The notes under the pieces were generated by a model. That model was not told the origin of the DNA, made no database searches, and saw only the letters and a list, made by a program, of their open reading frames with translations. A program made the position numbers and the translations under genes. DNA of 5,131 bases from Bifidobacteriaceae bacterium. Lineage in GTDB: Bacteria; Actinomycetota; Actinomycetes; Actinomycetales; WQXJ01. This document shows, piece by piece, positions 1-4,837 of this stretch; within the stretch, counting starts at the first letter, position 1; each line of letters starts with the position of its first letter. The DNA is taken from assembly GCA_031255075.1 (NCBI GenBank), contig JAIRTF010000212.1:1-5131 (forward strand). Direction: 5' to 3'.

Positions 1-1593
1 GTCCACGTCGGCATCTGCCATCAAGACGATCTTGTGATACCGCAGCTTGCCCAAGTCGAAATCTTCGCCGATCCCCGTGCCAAAGGCTGTGATCAGAGCT
101 TGAATCTCAGCGTTGGACAGCGCCCGGTCGAGGCGGGCCTTTTCAACGTTGAGGATCTTGCCGCGCAACGGCAAGATGGCTTGGGTTTCCGGGTTGCGGC
201 CACGGATGGCGCTGCCACCAGCTGAATCTCCCTCGACTATGAAGATTTCCGATGCCGAAGGCTCCCTTGATGAACAGTCCTTGAGCTTGCCCGGCAGGCC
301 ACCGGATTCCAGCAGGCCTTTGCGGCGGGTGGCTTCGCGGGCTTTGCGGGCCGCCATGCGGGCGGCACCAGCCTGGATGGCTTTGCGGATGATGTCCTTG
401 GCTTCCGCCGGGTGCGAATCGAGCCAATCGCCCAGCTTTTCGCCGACCATTTTCTGAACAAAGGTCTTGGCTTCGGTGTTGCCCAACTTGGTTTTGGTTT
501 GGCCCTCGAACTGCGGTTCCAGGAGCTTGACGGACACCACCGCTGTCAGCCCTTCGCGGACGTCATCACCGGAGAGGTTTTCGTCCTTGTCTTTGAGGAT
601 GCCTTTGTCACGGGCGTAGCGGTTGATCAACGATGTCAACGCCGCCCGGAAGCCTTCCTCATGGGTGCCGCCCTCGGTGGTGTTGATGGTGTTGGCAAAG
701 GTGTGGACGGCTTCGGAGTAACCGGTGGTCCACTGCATGGCGATTTCGGCTGAGATTGACGAGTCGGGTGCTTCGCCTTCGAAGTAGATGATTTCTGGGT
801 TGACCGGTTCGGTCTTGCGTGAGCCGTTGAAATGCTCAACGTAATCCACCAGGCCGCGGTCAAACCGGTAGGTGACAGAGCGGGCTTCGCTTTCCTCGGC
901 GGATTCGTCATCGCCGGCGGTGGGGGCGGCTTGGCGTTGGTCTGTCAAGGATATGGTCAGACCTTTGTTCAAGAAGGCCATCTGCATAAACCGCAGACGC
1001 AGCGTCTCAAAATCAAAATCGACTGATTCGAAGATGTCCGGGTTGGGCCAGAAAGTGATGGTGGTGCCGGTCCGTTGGGTGGGGGCGCCACGGGTCATCT
1101 CCCCAACTGGGGAGCCGTGGTCAAAGCTCATGTTCCAGACAAATCCGTCGCGGTAGACCTCTGCATCAAGACGGGTCGACAAGGCGTTGACCACCGATAC
1201 ACCCACGCCGTGCAGGCCACCAGAAACGGAGTAACCGCCGCCACCGAACTTGCCGCCGGCATGCAGCACTGTCAGCACCAGCTCAAGGGCTGGCTTCTGT
1301 TCTGTGCTGTGCTCTGCGACGGGAATACCGCGGCCGTTGTCGTAGACGCGCATGGCGCCATCAGGCAAGATGAACGTTTCGATCCGGGTGGCGAAGCCCG
1401 CCAACGCTTCGTCGACCGAGTTGTCCACCACCTCGTAGACCAGGTGGTGGAGACCTCTTTCGCCAGTTGATCCGATGTACATGCCCGGGCGTTTGCGAAC
1501 GGCGTCGAGTCCTTCTAGGACAGTGATGTCATCCGCGTCATAGCTGAGCGCGTCCAGGGGTGGGTCGGCCGGCATTTCAGCAGGAGTGGTCAA
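1..1593 (-). CDS. gyrB: DNA gyrase subunit B, 5' part (3' end beyond window)
   Basis: GyrB is the ATPase subunit of DNA gyrase. With GyrA it introduces negative supercoils ahead of replication forks. The frame is open for 531 codons from the chosen start to base 1. The GHKL ATPase domain is clear: YEVVDNSVDEA at residues 53-63 (catalytic Glu54, Mg-binding Asn58), DNGRGIP at 85-91, and the ATP-lid segment GGKFGGGGYSVSGGLHGVGVSVVNAL at about 113-137. The transducer domain carries the ATP-contacting QTK at 365-367. The TOPRIM domain begins at EIFIVEGDSAGGSA (449-462, acidic Glu454) and reaches KIVLMADADVD, where the window ends on the last Asp. Family members have about 650-700 residues, so roughly three quarters are present. 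I chose TTG at 1593 because an AGAAAG ribosome-site match lies 8 bases upstream and an in-frame TAG at 1611-1609 closes the frame. ATG at 1575 is the alternative and gives a protein six residues shorter. No frameshift or missing catalytic residue was seen. Confidence 0.98.
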   Translation of the reverse strand, partial: MTTPAEMPADPPLDALSYDADDITVLEGLDAVRKRPGMYIGSTGERGLHHLVYEVVDNSVDEALAGFATRIETFILPDGAMRVYDNGRGIPVAEHSTEQKPALELVLTVLHAGGKFGGGGYSVSGGLHGVGVSVVNALSTRLDAEVYRDGFVWNMSFDHGSPVGEMTRGAPTQRTGTTITFWPNPDIFESVDFDFETLRLRFMQMAFLNKGLTISLTDQRQAAPTAGDDESAEESEARSVTYRFDRGLVDYVEHFNGSRKTEPVNPEIIYFEGEAPDSSISAEIAMQWTTGYSEAVHTFANTINTTEGGTHEEGFRAALTSLINRYARDKGILKDKDENLSGDDVREGLTAVVSVKLLEPQFEGQTKTKLGNTEAKTFVQKMVGEKLGDWLDSHPAEAKDIIRKAIQAGAARMAARKAREATRRKGLLESGGLPGKLKDCSSREPSASEIFIVEGDSAGGSAIRGRNPETQAILPLRGKILNVEKARLDRALSNAEIQALITAFGTGIGEDFDLGKLRYHKIVLMADADVD

Positions 1594-1601
1594 GTCGCCA
1601 G

Positions 1602-1607
1602 CTTTCT
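1602..1607 (-). promoter_or_regulatory. Probable ribosome binding site of gyrB
   Basis: The minus strand reads AGAAAG, which matches the 5' half of the ideal Shine-Dalgarno sequence AGAAAGGAGG. It sits 8 bases before the TTG codon at 1593. No comparable purine-rich match sits at the right distance before the ATG at 1575, so this site favours the TTG start. The match is partial, so the choice is probable, not certain. Confidence 0.5.
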
Positions 1608-1640
1608 TCTAGGGGTGCGGTACATGCCATTGCCCTGACG

Positions 1641-1661
1641 GGGCGCGGCCCCGGCGCGCCC
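1641..1661 (-). other. GC-rich hairpin in the dciA-gyrB gap
   Basis: The arms GGGCGCG (1641-1647) and CGCGCCC (1655-1661) form a perfect 7-bp stem with a 7-base loop. It lies in the 107-base gap between the dciA stop and the gyrB start, about 48 bases upstream of the gyrB start, and would fall in the gyrB leader or promoter zone. No T-run follows it on either strand, so it does not look like an intrinsic terminator. A role in gyrB expression is possible but is inference. I could not identify a convincing gyrB -10/-35 pair in this gap. Confidence 0.4.
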
Positions 1662-1684
1662 GCACCGACGTCAGCACTAAAGGG

Positions 1685-1701
1685 GAATAGCCTCCCTATT
1701 C
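1685..1701 (-). terminator. Weak inverted repeat at the dciA stop codon
   Basis: GAATAG (1685-1690) and CTATTC (1696-1701) are perfect 6-base inverted arms around a 5-base loop. The repeat overlaps the first base of the dciA TAG stop. On the minus strand the stem is followed by CCCTTTAG, which is only a short T-run. It could attenuate read-through from dciA into gyrB. The stem is AT-rich and short, so the terminator call is tentative. Confidence 0.25.
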
Positions 1702-2180
1702 TAGCGGCCTCGCACCCGCCTTGGGCCGGTGGGACCGCGGCGTTGACTAGGTCCGAGCACTTTGACGGACTTGACCTTGCCCGGTCCGATCTCTGCCGCC
1801 AAGGCGGCCTCCAGTTGGGGAATCAGTAGTCTCAGCTCACGGGCCCAGACCGACGAATCGGCCACCACCACCAGTTCACCGTCTTCGAAGCTGGCCACTT
1901 GGCAGTGGGCTGCTACCTGTTCGCCGGCGATCTGTGGCCAGTTATGAAGCACCGCTCCCCCGGACAGGGCCTCTTCCCAGCCGTCTTGCTCAATCAGTTG
2001 GTCAACCAGTGGACCAACTGGTGTCGGGTCACGGCCACCAGACCATTCGCGTCCACTGCCGGCCGGACGGCGGCGTTGCTGGCTGGCCAACACTCGGTCC
2101 AAGGCGGCCCGTTCGGCCGATTTCCCGCCACCTGTGGTTGACCCGGCGGCGGCCTTGGCGGCATCGTTCACCGGTTCCAT
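1701..2180 (-). CDS. dciA: DciA/DUF721 family protein, probable helicase-loading factor
   Basis: This 159-residue protein has the DUF721 (DciA) pattern of the gene found between recF and gyrB in actinobacteria (Rv0004 in Mycobacterium tuberculosis). DciA proteins interact with the replicative helicase DnaB and are needed for normal replication initiation. Residues 1-50 are low-complexity, rich in Ala, Gly and Arg, and probably disordered. The folded domain runs from about 53 to 143: LVDQLIEQDGWEEAL, then NWPQIAGEQVAAHC (Trp81, Gly86, His92), FEDGELVVVADSSVWARELRLLIPQL, and KVKSVKVLGP. The tail QRRGPTGPRRVRGR is basic and stops at VRGR, whereas related proteins, as I recall them, continue with a few residues such as GPRDTYG. 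The start ATG at 2180 overlaps recF by 13 bases and has AGGTG 5 bases upstream (2186-2190). A GTG at 2171, overlapping the recF TGA as GTGA, is a weaker alternative. Translational coupling to recF is likely. Confidence 0.9.
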   Translation of the reverse strand: MEPVNDAAKAAAGSTTGGGKSAERAALDRVLASQQRRRPAGSGREWSGGRDPTPVGPLVDQLIEQDGWEEALSGGAVLHNWPQIAGEQVAAHCQVASFEDGELVVVADSSVWARELRLLIPQLEAALAAEIGPGKVKSVKVLGPSQRRGPTGPRRVRGR

Positions 2181-3295
2181 GGCGTCACCTGGCCCTGGGT
2201 CACTTGGAAACGCAACCCACCGAGGTCTGGGGGTACATCCTGTTCAACGGCGGCAGTCACAATGACCTGCTCAACGTCTTTGGCGACGGTCGCCAGGGCC
2301 TGGCGCCTGGAGGTGTCCAGTTCGGCGAAGACGTCATCCAAAATGAGGATCGGATCATCCCTGGATTCGGCTCTCATCAGGTGAAATGCACCCAGTTTGA
2401 GAGCCAGGGCCAGGGACCAGGATTCGCCGTGAGAGGCGTAGCCGCGGGCTGGCAGTTCACCCAATTCCAGTTCCAAGTCCTCCCGGTGCGGCCCAAACAG
2501 GCTGACGCCGCGGGCTACTTCTTCCCGCCGGCCGGCCACCATGGCCGCCAACAAAGCCTCAGCCACATCCGCTGGAGTGGCGCCGGCAGGTAGTTCCACA
2601 ACCGGCTGATAGGTCATCTTGGCCTGGCTTCCACCAGCCAGTTCGGCGTAAGCCGCGGCCACCAGCGGAGCCAAGTCTTCAGCTAGCTTCATTCTCTGGG
2701 CGGTGATCCGGCCCCCCAGGGCGGCGACCTGCTGATCCCAAATCTCCAACTCACCTTCCAAAGAACCGGCGGCGGCCGTTAGGCGTTCAGCCCGGATGGT
2801 CTTCAATAGCGCGGTTCGTTGGGACACAACCTTGTCATAATCTGCGAAGACCCCGGCCATTGATGGTTTCAGTTGGGTGATGGCCTCATCGAGGTAACGC
2901 CTGCGGCCCGCCGGTGTGCCCTTGACCAGCGTCAAGTCCTCTGGTGCGAAGGCCGCCACCCTGGTCAACCCCAACAACGCAGACGGTTTGACTTTGCTGG
3001 TCCCCAGCTTGGCGGCGGTGCCTTTGCCAGGAGAAATTACAACCTCAGCGGTGGCGGCCCGCCCATCACGGATCAGCTTGGCTTGGACCCGGGCTCTTTC
3101 AGCACCGGTTCTGACCAATGCGGCGTTGAGGGCCACCCGGTGAGACGCCAACGTGGCCAAGAACACAACCGCTTCTACCAGGTTGGTCTTACCTTGCCCG
3201 TTGCCGCCAACCAGGATGTTGACTCCCGGTTCAAATTTCACCGACACATCTTGATGTGACCTGAAGTCACTCAACACCAGGTCAGCTAGGTACAT
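2168..3295 (-). CDS. recF: DNA replication and repair protein RecF
   Basis: RecF is a cytoplasmic SMC-like ABC ATPase that binds gapped DNA and, with RecO and RecR, helps load RecA at stalled forks and single-strand gaps. The 375-residue length fits the family (E. coli 357). The N-terminus MYLADLVLSDFRSHQDVSVKF is typical. Walker A is GGNGQGKT at 30-37, with the catalytic Lys36. The ABC signature is SHGESWSLALALKL at 288-301, in the SHGE form seen in actinobacteria. Walker B with D-loop is ILILDDVFAELD at 316-327. The helical arm between them, about 130-230, holds RRRYLDEAITQLKP and the EIWDQQVAALGGRI segment. All ATPase motifs are intact. ATG 3295 is the only sensible start. The purine-rich AAAGGAAGG lies 11 bases upstream (3307-3315), a rather long spacing. 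dnaN ends 36 bases upstream and dciA overlaps its 3' end, so the three probably form an operon. Confidence 0.98.
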   Translation of the reverse strand: MYLADLVLSDFRSHQDVSVKFEPGVNILVGGNGQGKTNLVEAVVFLATLASHRVALNAALVRTGAERARVQAKLIRDGRAATAEVVISPGKGTAAKLGTSKVKPSALLGLTRVAAFAPEDLTLVKGTPAGRRRYLDEAITQLKPSMAGVFADYDKVVSQRTALLKTIRAERLTAAAGSLEGELEIWDQQVAALGGRITAQRMKLAEDLAPLVAAAYAELAGGSQAKMTYQPVVELPAGATPADVAEALLAAMVAGRREEVARGVSLFGPHREDLELELGELPARGYASHGESWSLALALKLGAFHLMRAESRDDPILILDDVFAELDTSRRQALATVAKDVEQVIVTAAVEQDVPPDLGGLRFQVTQGQVTPWNR

Positions 3296-3306
3296 GGCCG
3301 CAGCTG

Positions 3307-3315
3307 CCTTCCTTT
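3307..3315 (-). promoter_or_regulatory. Probable ribosome binding site of recF
   Basis: The minus strand reads AAAGGAAGG in the 36-base dnaN-recF gap. The spacing to the ATG at 3295 is 11 bases, longer than the usual 5-9, which may make recF translation weak. No in-frame ATG, GTG or TTG lies between this site and the ATG, so it does not indicate another start. Confidence 0.5.
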
Positions 3316-3331
3316 GGCGGTCAGGGAACCG

Positions 3332-4465
3332 TCAAACGGTGAACCGGATGGGAACCAGCAGGTACTTGTAGTCCGGGGCGGTGGTGCCGTCTTCGCTGGC
3401 GCCTTCAAACAACACCGGCTTGGTGGAGGAGTTCATTGACAACCGCACCAACGGGTTGCCCATCACGCCAAGACCCTCCAGCAGGTAGTGGGGGTTGAAC
3501 GCCACGGTGATCTCCTCACCTTCCAAGGTGGCTTCCAAGACTTCTGAGGCTTGGGCGTCATCGCCAGTGCCGGCATTGAGGACCGCTTGGCCTTCAGAGA
3601 AGACAATCTGCACCGGGGTGTTACGTTCGGCCACCAGGGAGACCCGCCGCACCGCCTCAATCAAAGCCGCCACCTCAACCGTCGCGAACCGGTCAAAGCT
3701 GTCCGGCAGAAGACGCCTGACCTGCGGATATTCGCCGTCAATCAGCAGTGAGGTGGTGTTCTTGCCGGCGGCCGCAAAACCAACAATGTCGACCAACCCG
3801 GGAGCGGTCAGGGAGACCTCAACCTCTTCGGTGTGGCCGAAGGCCTTGGCCACATCCAACAGGGTGCGCGCCTTGACCAGGGCAGTCCGTGAAACATCAG
3901 ATTCGGCTGGTTTCCAGGTCAACTCTTTAATGGCCAACCGGTACCGGTCGGTGGCCAACAGGGTCAGGTTTTCGCCTTCGATCTCCACCTTGATGCCGGT
4001 CAACAGCGGCAACGTCTCATCTTTGGTGGCTGCCACCGCCACCTGGCCCACCGCAGAGGCGAACGCGCCAGCTTGTACGGCGCCTACCGCGTCCGGCAGC
4101 TTGGGTAGTTCTGGGTAGTCCTCCAGCGGCATCGTCAACAAAGTGAAAGTTGAGGTGCCACAAGTAACCACGGCTTTGGCGCCTTCCAACCGAAGTGACA
4201 CCGGCTTGGCAGGCAACAGCTTGGCGATCTCCGCCAGCAGTTTGCCGGAGACCAACACTTCGCCGCCTTGGTTGACTTCCGCTGGGGCGTTGGCCTTGGC
4301 GGAAACCTCATAGTCAAAGCTGGCCAGCGTGACTTGGCCGCCCTCAGCCTTGTCCGCGCCGATCCTCACCGCACTCAGAATTGGGCTTGGTGGCCTGGCC
4401 GGCAGCGCCCTCGCTACCCAACCAACGGCATCCGCCAACACATCCCTGTCAACCACGAACTCCAT
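3332..4465 (-). CDS. dnaN: DNA polymerase III beta subunit (sliding clamp)
   Basis: DnaN dimerises into a ring around DNA that tethers the replicative polymerase and recruits other clamp-binding proteins. The 377-residue length fits the family (E. coli 366). Recognisable clamp features in order are: N-terminal MEFVVDRDVLADAVGWVARALPARP; EDYPELPKLP at about 115-124, the end of domain I; LLATDRYRLAIKEL at 169-182 (E. coli ATDGHRLA); IDGEYPQVRRLLP at 242-254; VAFNPHYLLEGL at 321-332; KPVLFEG at 349-355; and C-terminal YKYLLVPIRFTV, the strand that lines the partner-binding pocket (E. coli YVVMPMRL). No domain is missing. The ATG at 4465 has a strong GGAGGAG site 5 bases upstream. The gene follows the origin region and may have its own promoter there, since the gap to dnaA is 372 bases. 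I could not pick one out with confidence. Confidence 0.98.
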   Translation of the reverse strand: MEFVVDRDVLADAVGWVARALPARPPSPILSAVRIGADKAEGGQVTLASFDYEVSAKANAPAEVNQGGEVLVSGKLLAEIAKLLPAKPVSLRLEGAKAVVTCGTSTFTLLTMPLEDYPELPKLPDAVGAVQAGAFASAVGQVAVAATKDETLPLLTGIKVEIEGENLTLLATDRYRLAIKELTWKPAESDVSRTALVKARTLLDVAKAFGHTEEVEVSLTAPGLVDIVGFAAAGKNTTSLLIDGEYPQVRRLLPDSFDRFATVEVAALIEAVRRVSLVAERNTPVQIVFSEGQAVLNAGTGDDAQASEVLEATLEGEEITVAFNPHYLLEGLGVMGNPLVRLSMNSSTKPVLFEGASEDGTTAPDYKYLLVPIRFTV

Positions 4466-4470
4466 GGCTT

Positions 4471-4477
4471 CTCCTCC
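4471..4477 (-). promoter_or_regulatory. Strong ribosome binding site of dnaN
   Basis: The minus strand reads GGAGGAG, an excellent Shine-Dalgarno match, 5 bases before the ATG at 4465. It fixes the dnaN start. It is the best ribosome site in the window, better than those of recF, dciA or gyrB. Confidence 0.85.
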
Positions 4478-4560
4478 GAATTGTCTTCTCTATCCTTGTC
4501 CAACCCTACGCCGTCAGGTACTCCCAAGGCACTATGCCATACGTTCTTGGCCCCCTGGCA

Positions 4561-4570
4561 CCGGCGCCGG
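4561..4570. repeat. Perfect 10-bp palindrome CCGGCGCCGG
   Basis: CCGGCGCCGG is its own reverse complement. It lies in the left part of the candidate origin, about 95 bases upstream of the dnaN start. Short GC palindromes are expected by chance in GC-rich DNA, so a function is not claimed. Confidence 0.4.
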
Positions 4571-4601
4571 ATCAGCCATGTGGGCTGTCCCCAAGCTTCG
4601 A

Positions 4602-4613
4602 AGATCTAGATCT
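4602..4613. repeat. Perfect 12-bp palindrome AGATCTAGATCT, also a tandem hexamer
   Basis: AGATCT occurs twice in tandem and the whole 12-mer is self-complementary. It overlaps the palindrome CTTCGAAG at 4596-4603 and follows AAGCTT at 4593-4598. It is followed by CTAG at 4614-4617. This is the most AT-rich, palindrome-dense spot of the gap and lies next to the triplet and box arrangement at 4615-4651. It may contribute to origin opening or protein binding; this is inference. Confidence 0.5.
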
Positions 4614-4614
4614 C

Positions 4615-4651
4615 TAGGAGTTGTAGTAGGGCCTGTGGAAACCGTGGAAAA
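4615..4651 (+). other. Possible DnaA-trio unwinding element with two abutting DnaA-like boxes
   Basis: On the plus strand the triplets TAG-GAG-TTG-TAG-TAG run in phase from 4615 to 4629. They are followed by GGCC (4630-4633), then TGTGGAAAC (4634-4642) and CGTGGAAAA (4643-4651) with no gap. The last two, read on the minus strand, are GTTTCCACA and TTTTCCACG, each two mismatches from TTATCCACA. The basal unwinding system described in Bacillus subtilis has DnaA boxes, a GC-rich spacer and TAG-type trios, on which DnaA forms a filament on one strand. The order and spacing here resemble it. Four of the five triplets have the central A. The match is by eye and the boxes are degenerate. Confidence 0.45.
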
Positions 4652-4685
4652 GCCCTGATTCGGCAGGTCAGACCGGCTTGAAGCC

Positions 4686-4694
4686 TGTGGATGG
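4686..4694 (-). other. Degenerate DnaA box, minus orientation
   Basis: The minus strand reads CCATCCACA, differing from TTATCCACA only at the first two positions. It directly abuts the small inverted repeat GGCTT-G-AAGCC (4675-4685). Its orientation matches that of the pair at 4634-4651. Confidence 0.45.
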
Positions 4695-4756
4695 AGCGGT
4701 GGGTCGACCGGTGGCTGGGCCGTAACCGCGGTGGACCAGCCAACCGACCCCAAAAG

Positions 4757-4765
4757 TTATCCACA
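4757..4765 (+). other. Perfect consensus DnaA box TTATCCACA
   Basis: TTATCCACA is an exact match to the bacterial DnaA-box consensus and is the only perfect one in the gap. It lies 72 bases from the dnaA stop codon and is followed one base later by the 8-bp inverted repeat at 4767-4791. As the strongest site, it is the likely anchor for DnaA binding at this origin. It may also influence transcription of dnaN. Confidence 0.85.
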
Positions 4766-4766
4766 G

Positions 4767-4791
4767 TCAGCGGTGGGTAATCAACCGCTGA
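4767..4791. repeat. 8-bp inverted repeat next to the perfect DnaA box
   Basis: TCAGCGGT (4767-4774) and ACCGCTGA (4784-4791) are perfect arms around a 9-base loop. The repeat begins one base after the perfect DnaA box. In the direction of dnaA transcription it lies 46 bases past the dnaA stop. TTTT comes only about 11 bases after the stem, so a classical intrinsic terminator is doubtful. It could be a weak dnaA terminator, a protein-binding palindrome, or an origin structure. The half-site GCGGTGGGT at 4770-4778 recurs at 4696-4704. Confidence 0.5.
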
Positions 4792-4810
4792 GCCGGGTTG
4801 TCCCCCACCA

Positions 4811-4830
4811 ACCCACAGCTTGACCCACAG
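4811..4830 (+). repeat. Direct repeat ACCCACAG, possible weak DnaA sites
   Basis: ACCCACAG occurs at 4811-4818 and 4823-4830, with starts 12 bases apart and close to the dnaA stop. Both contain CCACA, the conserved 3' half of the DnaA box. The second, TGACCCACA (4821-4829), differs from TTATCCACA at two positions, and the first (CAACCCACA, 4809-4817) at three. Both have the same orientation as the perfect box at 4757. They may be low-affinity DnaA sites. Confidence 0.35.
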
Positions 4831-4837
4831 GCCGCCA

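Larger units (their letters stand above)
4466..4837. other. oriC: Candidate chromosomal origin of replication (oriC) in the dnaA-dnaN gap
   Basis: This 372-base gap has no convincing gene. In actinobacteria oriC usually lies between dnaA and dnaN. Seen here is one perfect DnaA box (4757-4765). Two-mismatch boxes lie at 4634-4642, 4643-4651 and 4686-4694 on the minus strand and at 4821-4829 on the plus strand. Weaker matches are at 4798-4806 (TTGTCCCCC) and 4809-4817. Minus-oriented boxes occupy the left half and plus-oriented ones the right half. A relatively AT-rich palindromic patch (about 4593-4630) borders the left boxes. Other structures are GGCTT-G-AAGCC at 4675-4685, directly against the 4686 box, the palindromes GGTCGACC (4702-4709) and ACCGCGGT (4725-4732), and an 8-bp stem at 4767-4791. 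The gap is shorter and has fewer good boxes than Streptomyces origins, so it may be a minimal origin or only part of one. The dnaN promoter should also be within it. Confidence 0.75.

Noticed and set aside
1934..2593. A 219-codon open frame on the plus strand.
   Set aside because: It lies antisense across the recF and dciA genes, has no recognisable domain, and is explained by the base composition of real genes on the other strand.
3328..3340. Inverted repeat ACCGT-CAA-ACGGT at the dnaN stop codon, considered as a terminator.
   Set aside because: The stem is only 5 bp, there is no T-run, and recF starts 36 bases downstream, which fits read-through better.
3495..4118. A 207-codon open frame on the plus strand, rich in Ser, Thr and Ala.
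   Set aside because: It is wholly antisense to dnaN, whose conserved clamp sequence fully accounts for this DNA. The composition is typical of a shadow frame.
4504..4548. Possible -10-like hexamers (TAGGGT, CATAGT on the minus strand) as a dnaN promoter.
   Set aside because: No -35-like element lies at a proper distance from either hexamer. A dnaN promoter is likely somewhere here, but I cannot place it.
4329..4658. Plus-strand open frames of about 110 codons running from inside dnaN into the gap.
   Set aside because: They are antisense to the dnaN 5' end, cross the dnaN ribosome site and show no domain.
4532..4753. A 73-codon minus-strand open frame inside the dnaA-dnaN gap.
   Set aside because: It is Pro/Thr-rich with no known motif and covers palindromes and DnaA-like boxes. 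The gap is better explained as an origin.
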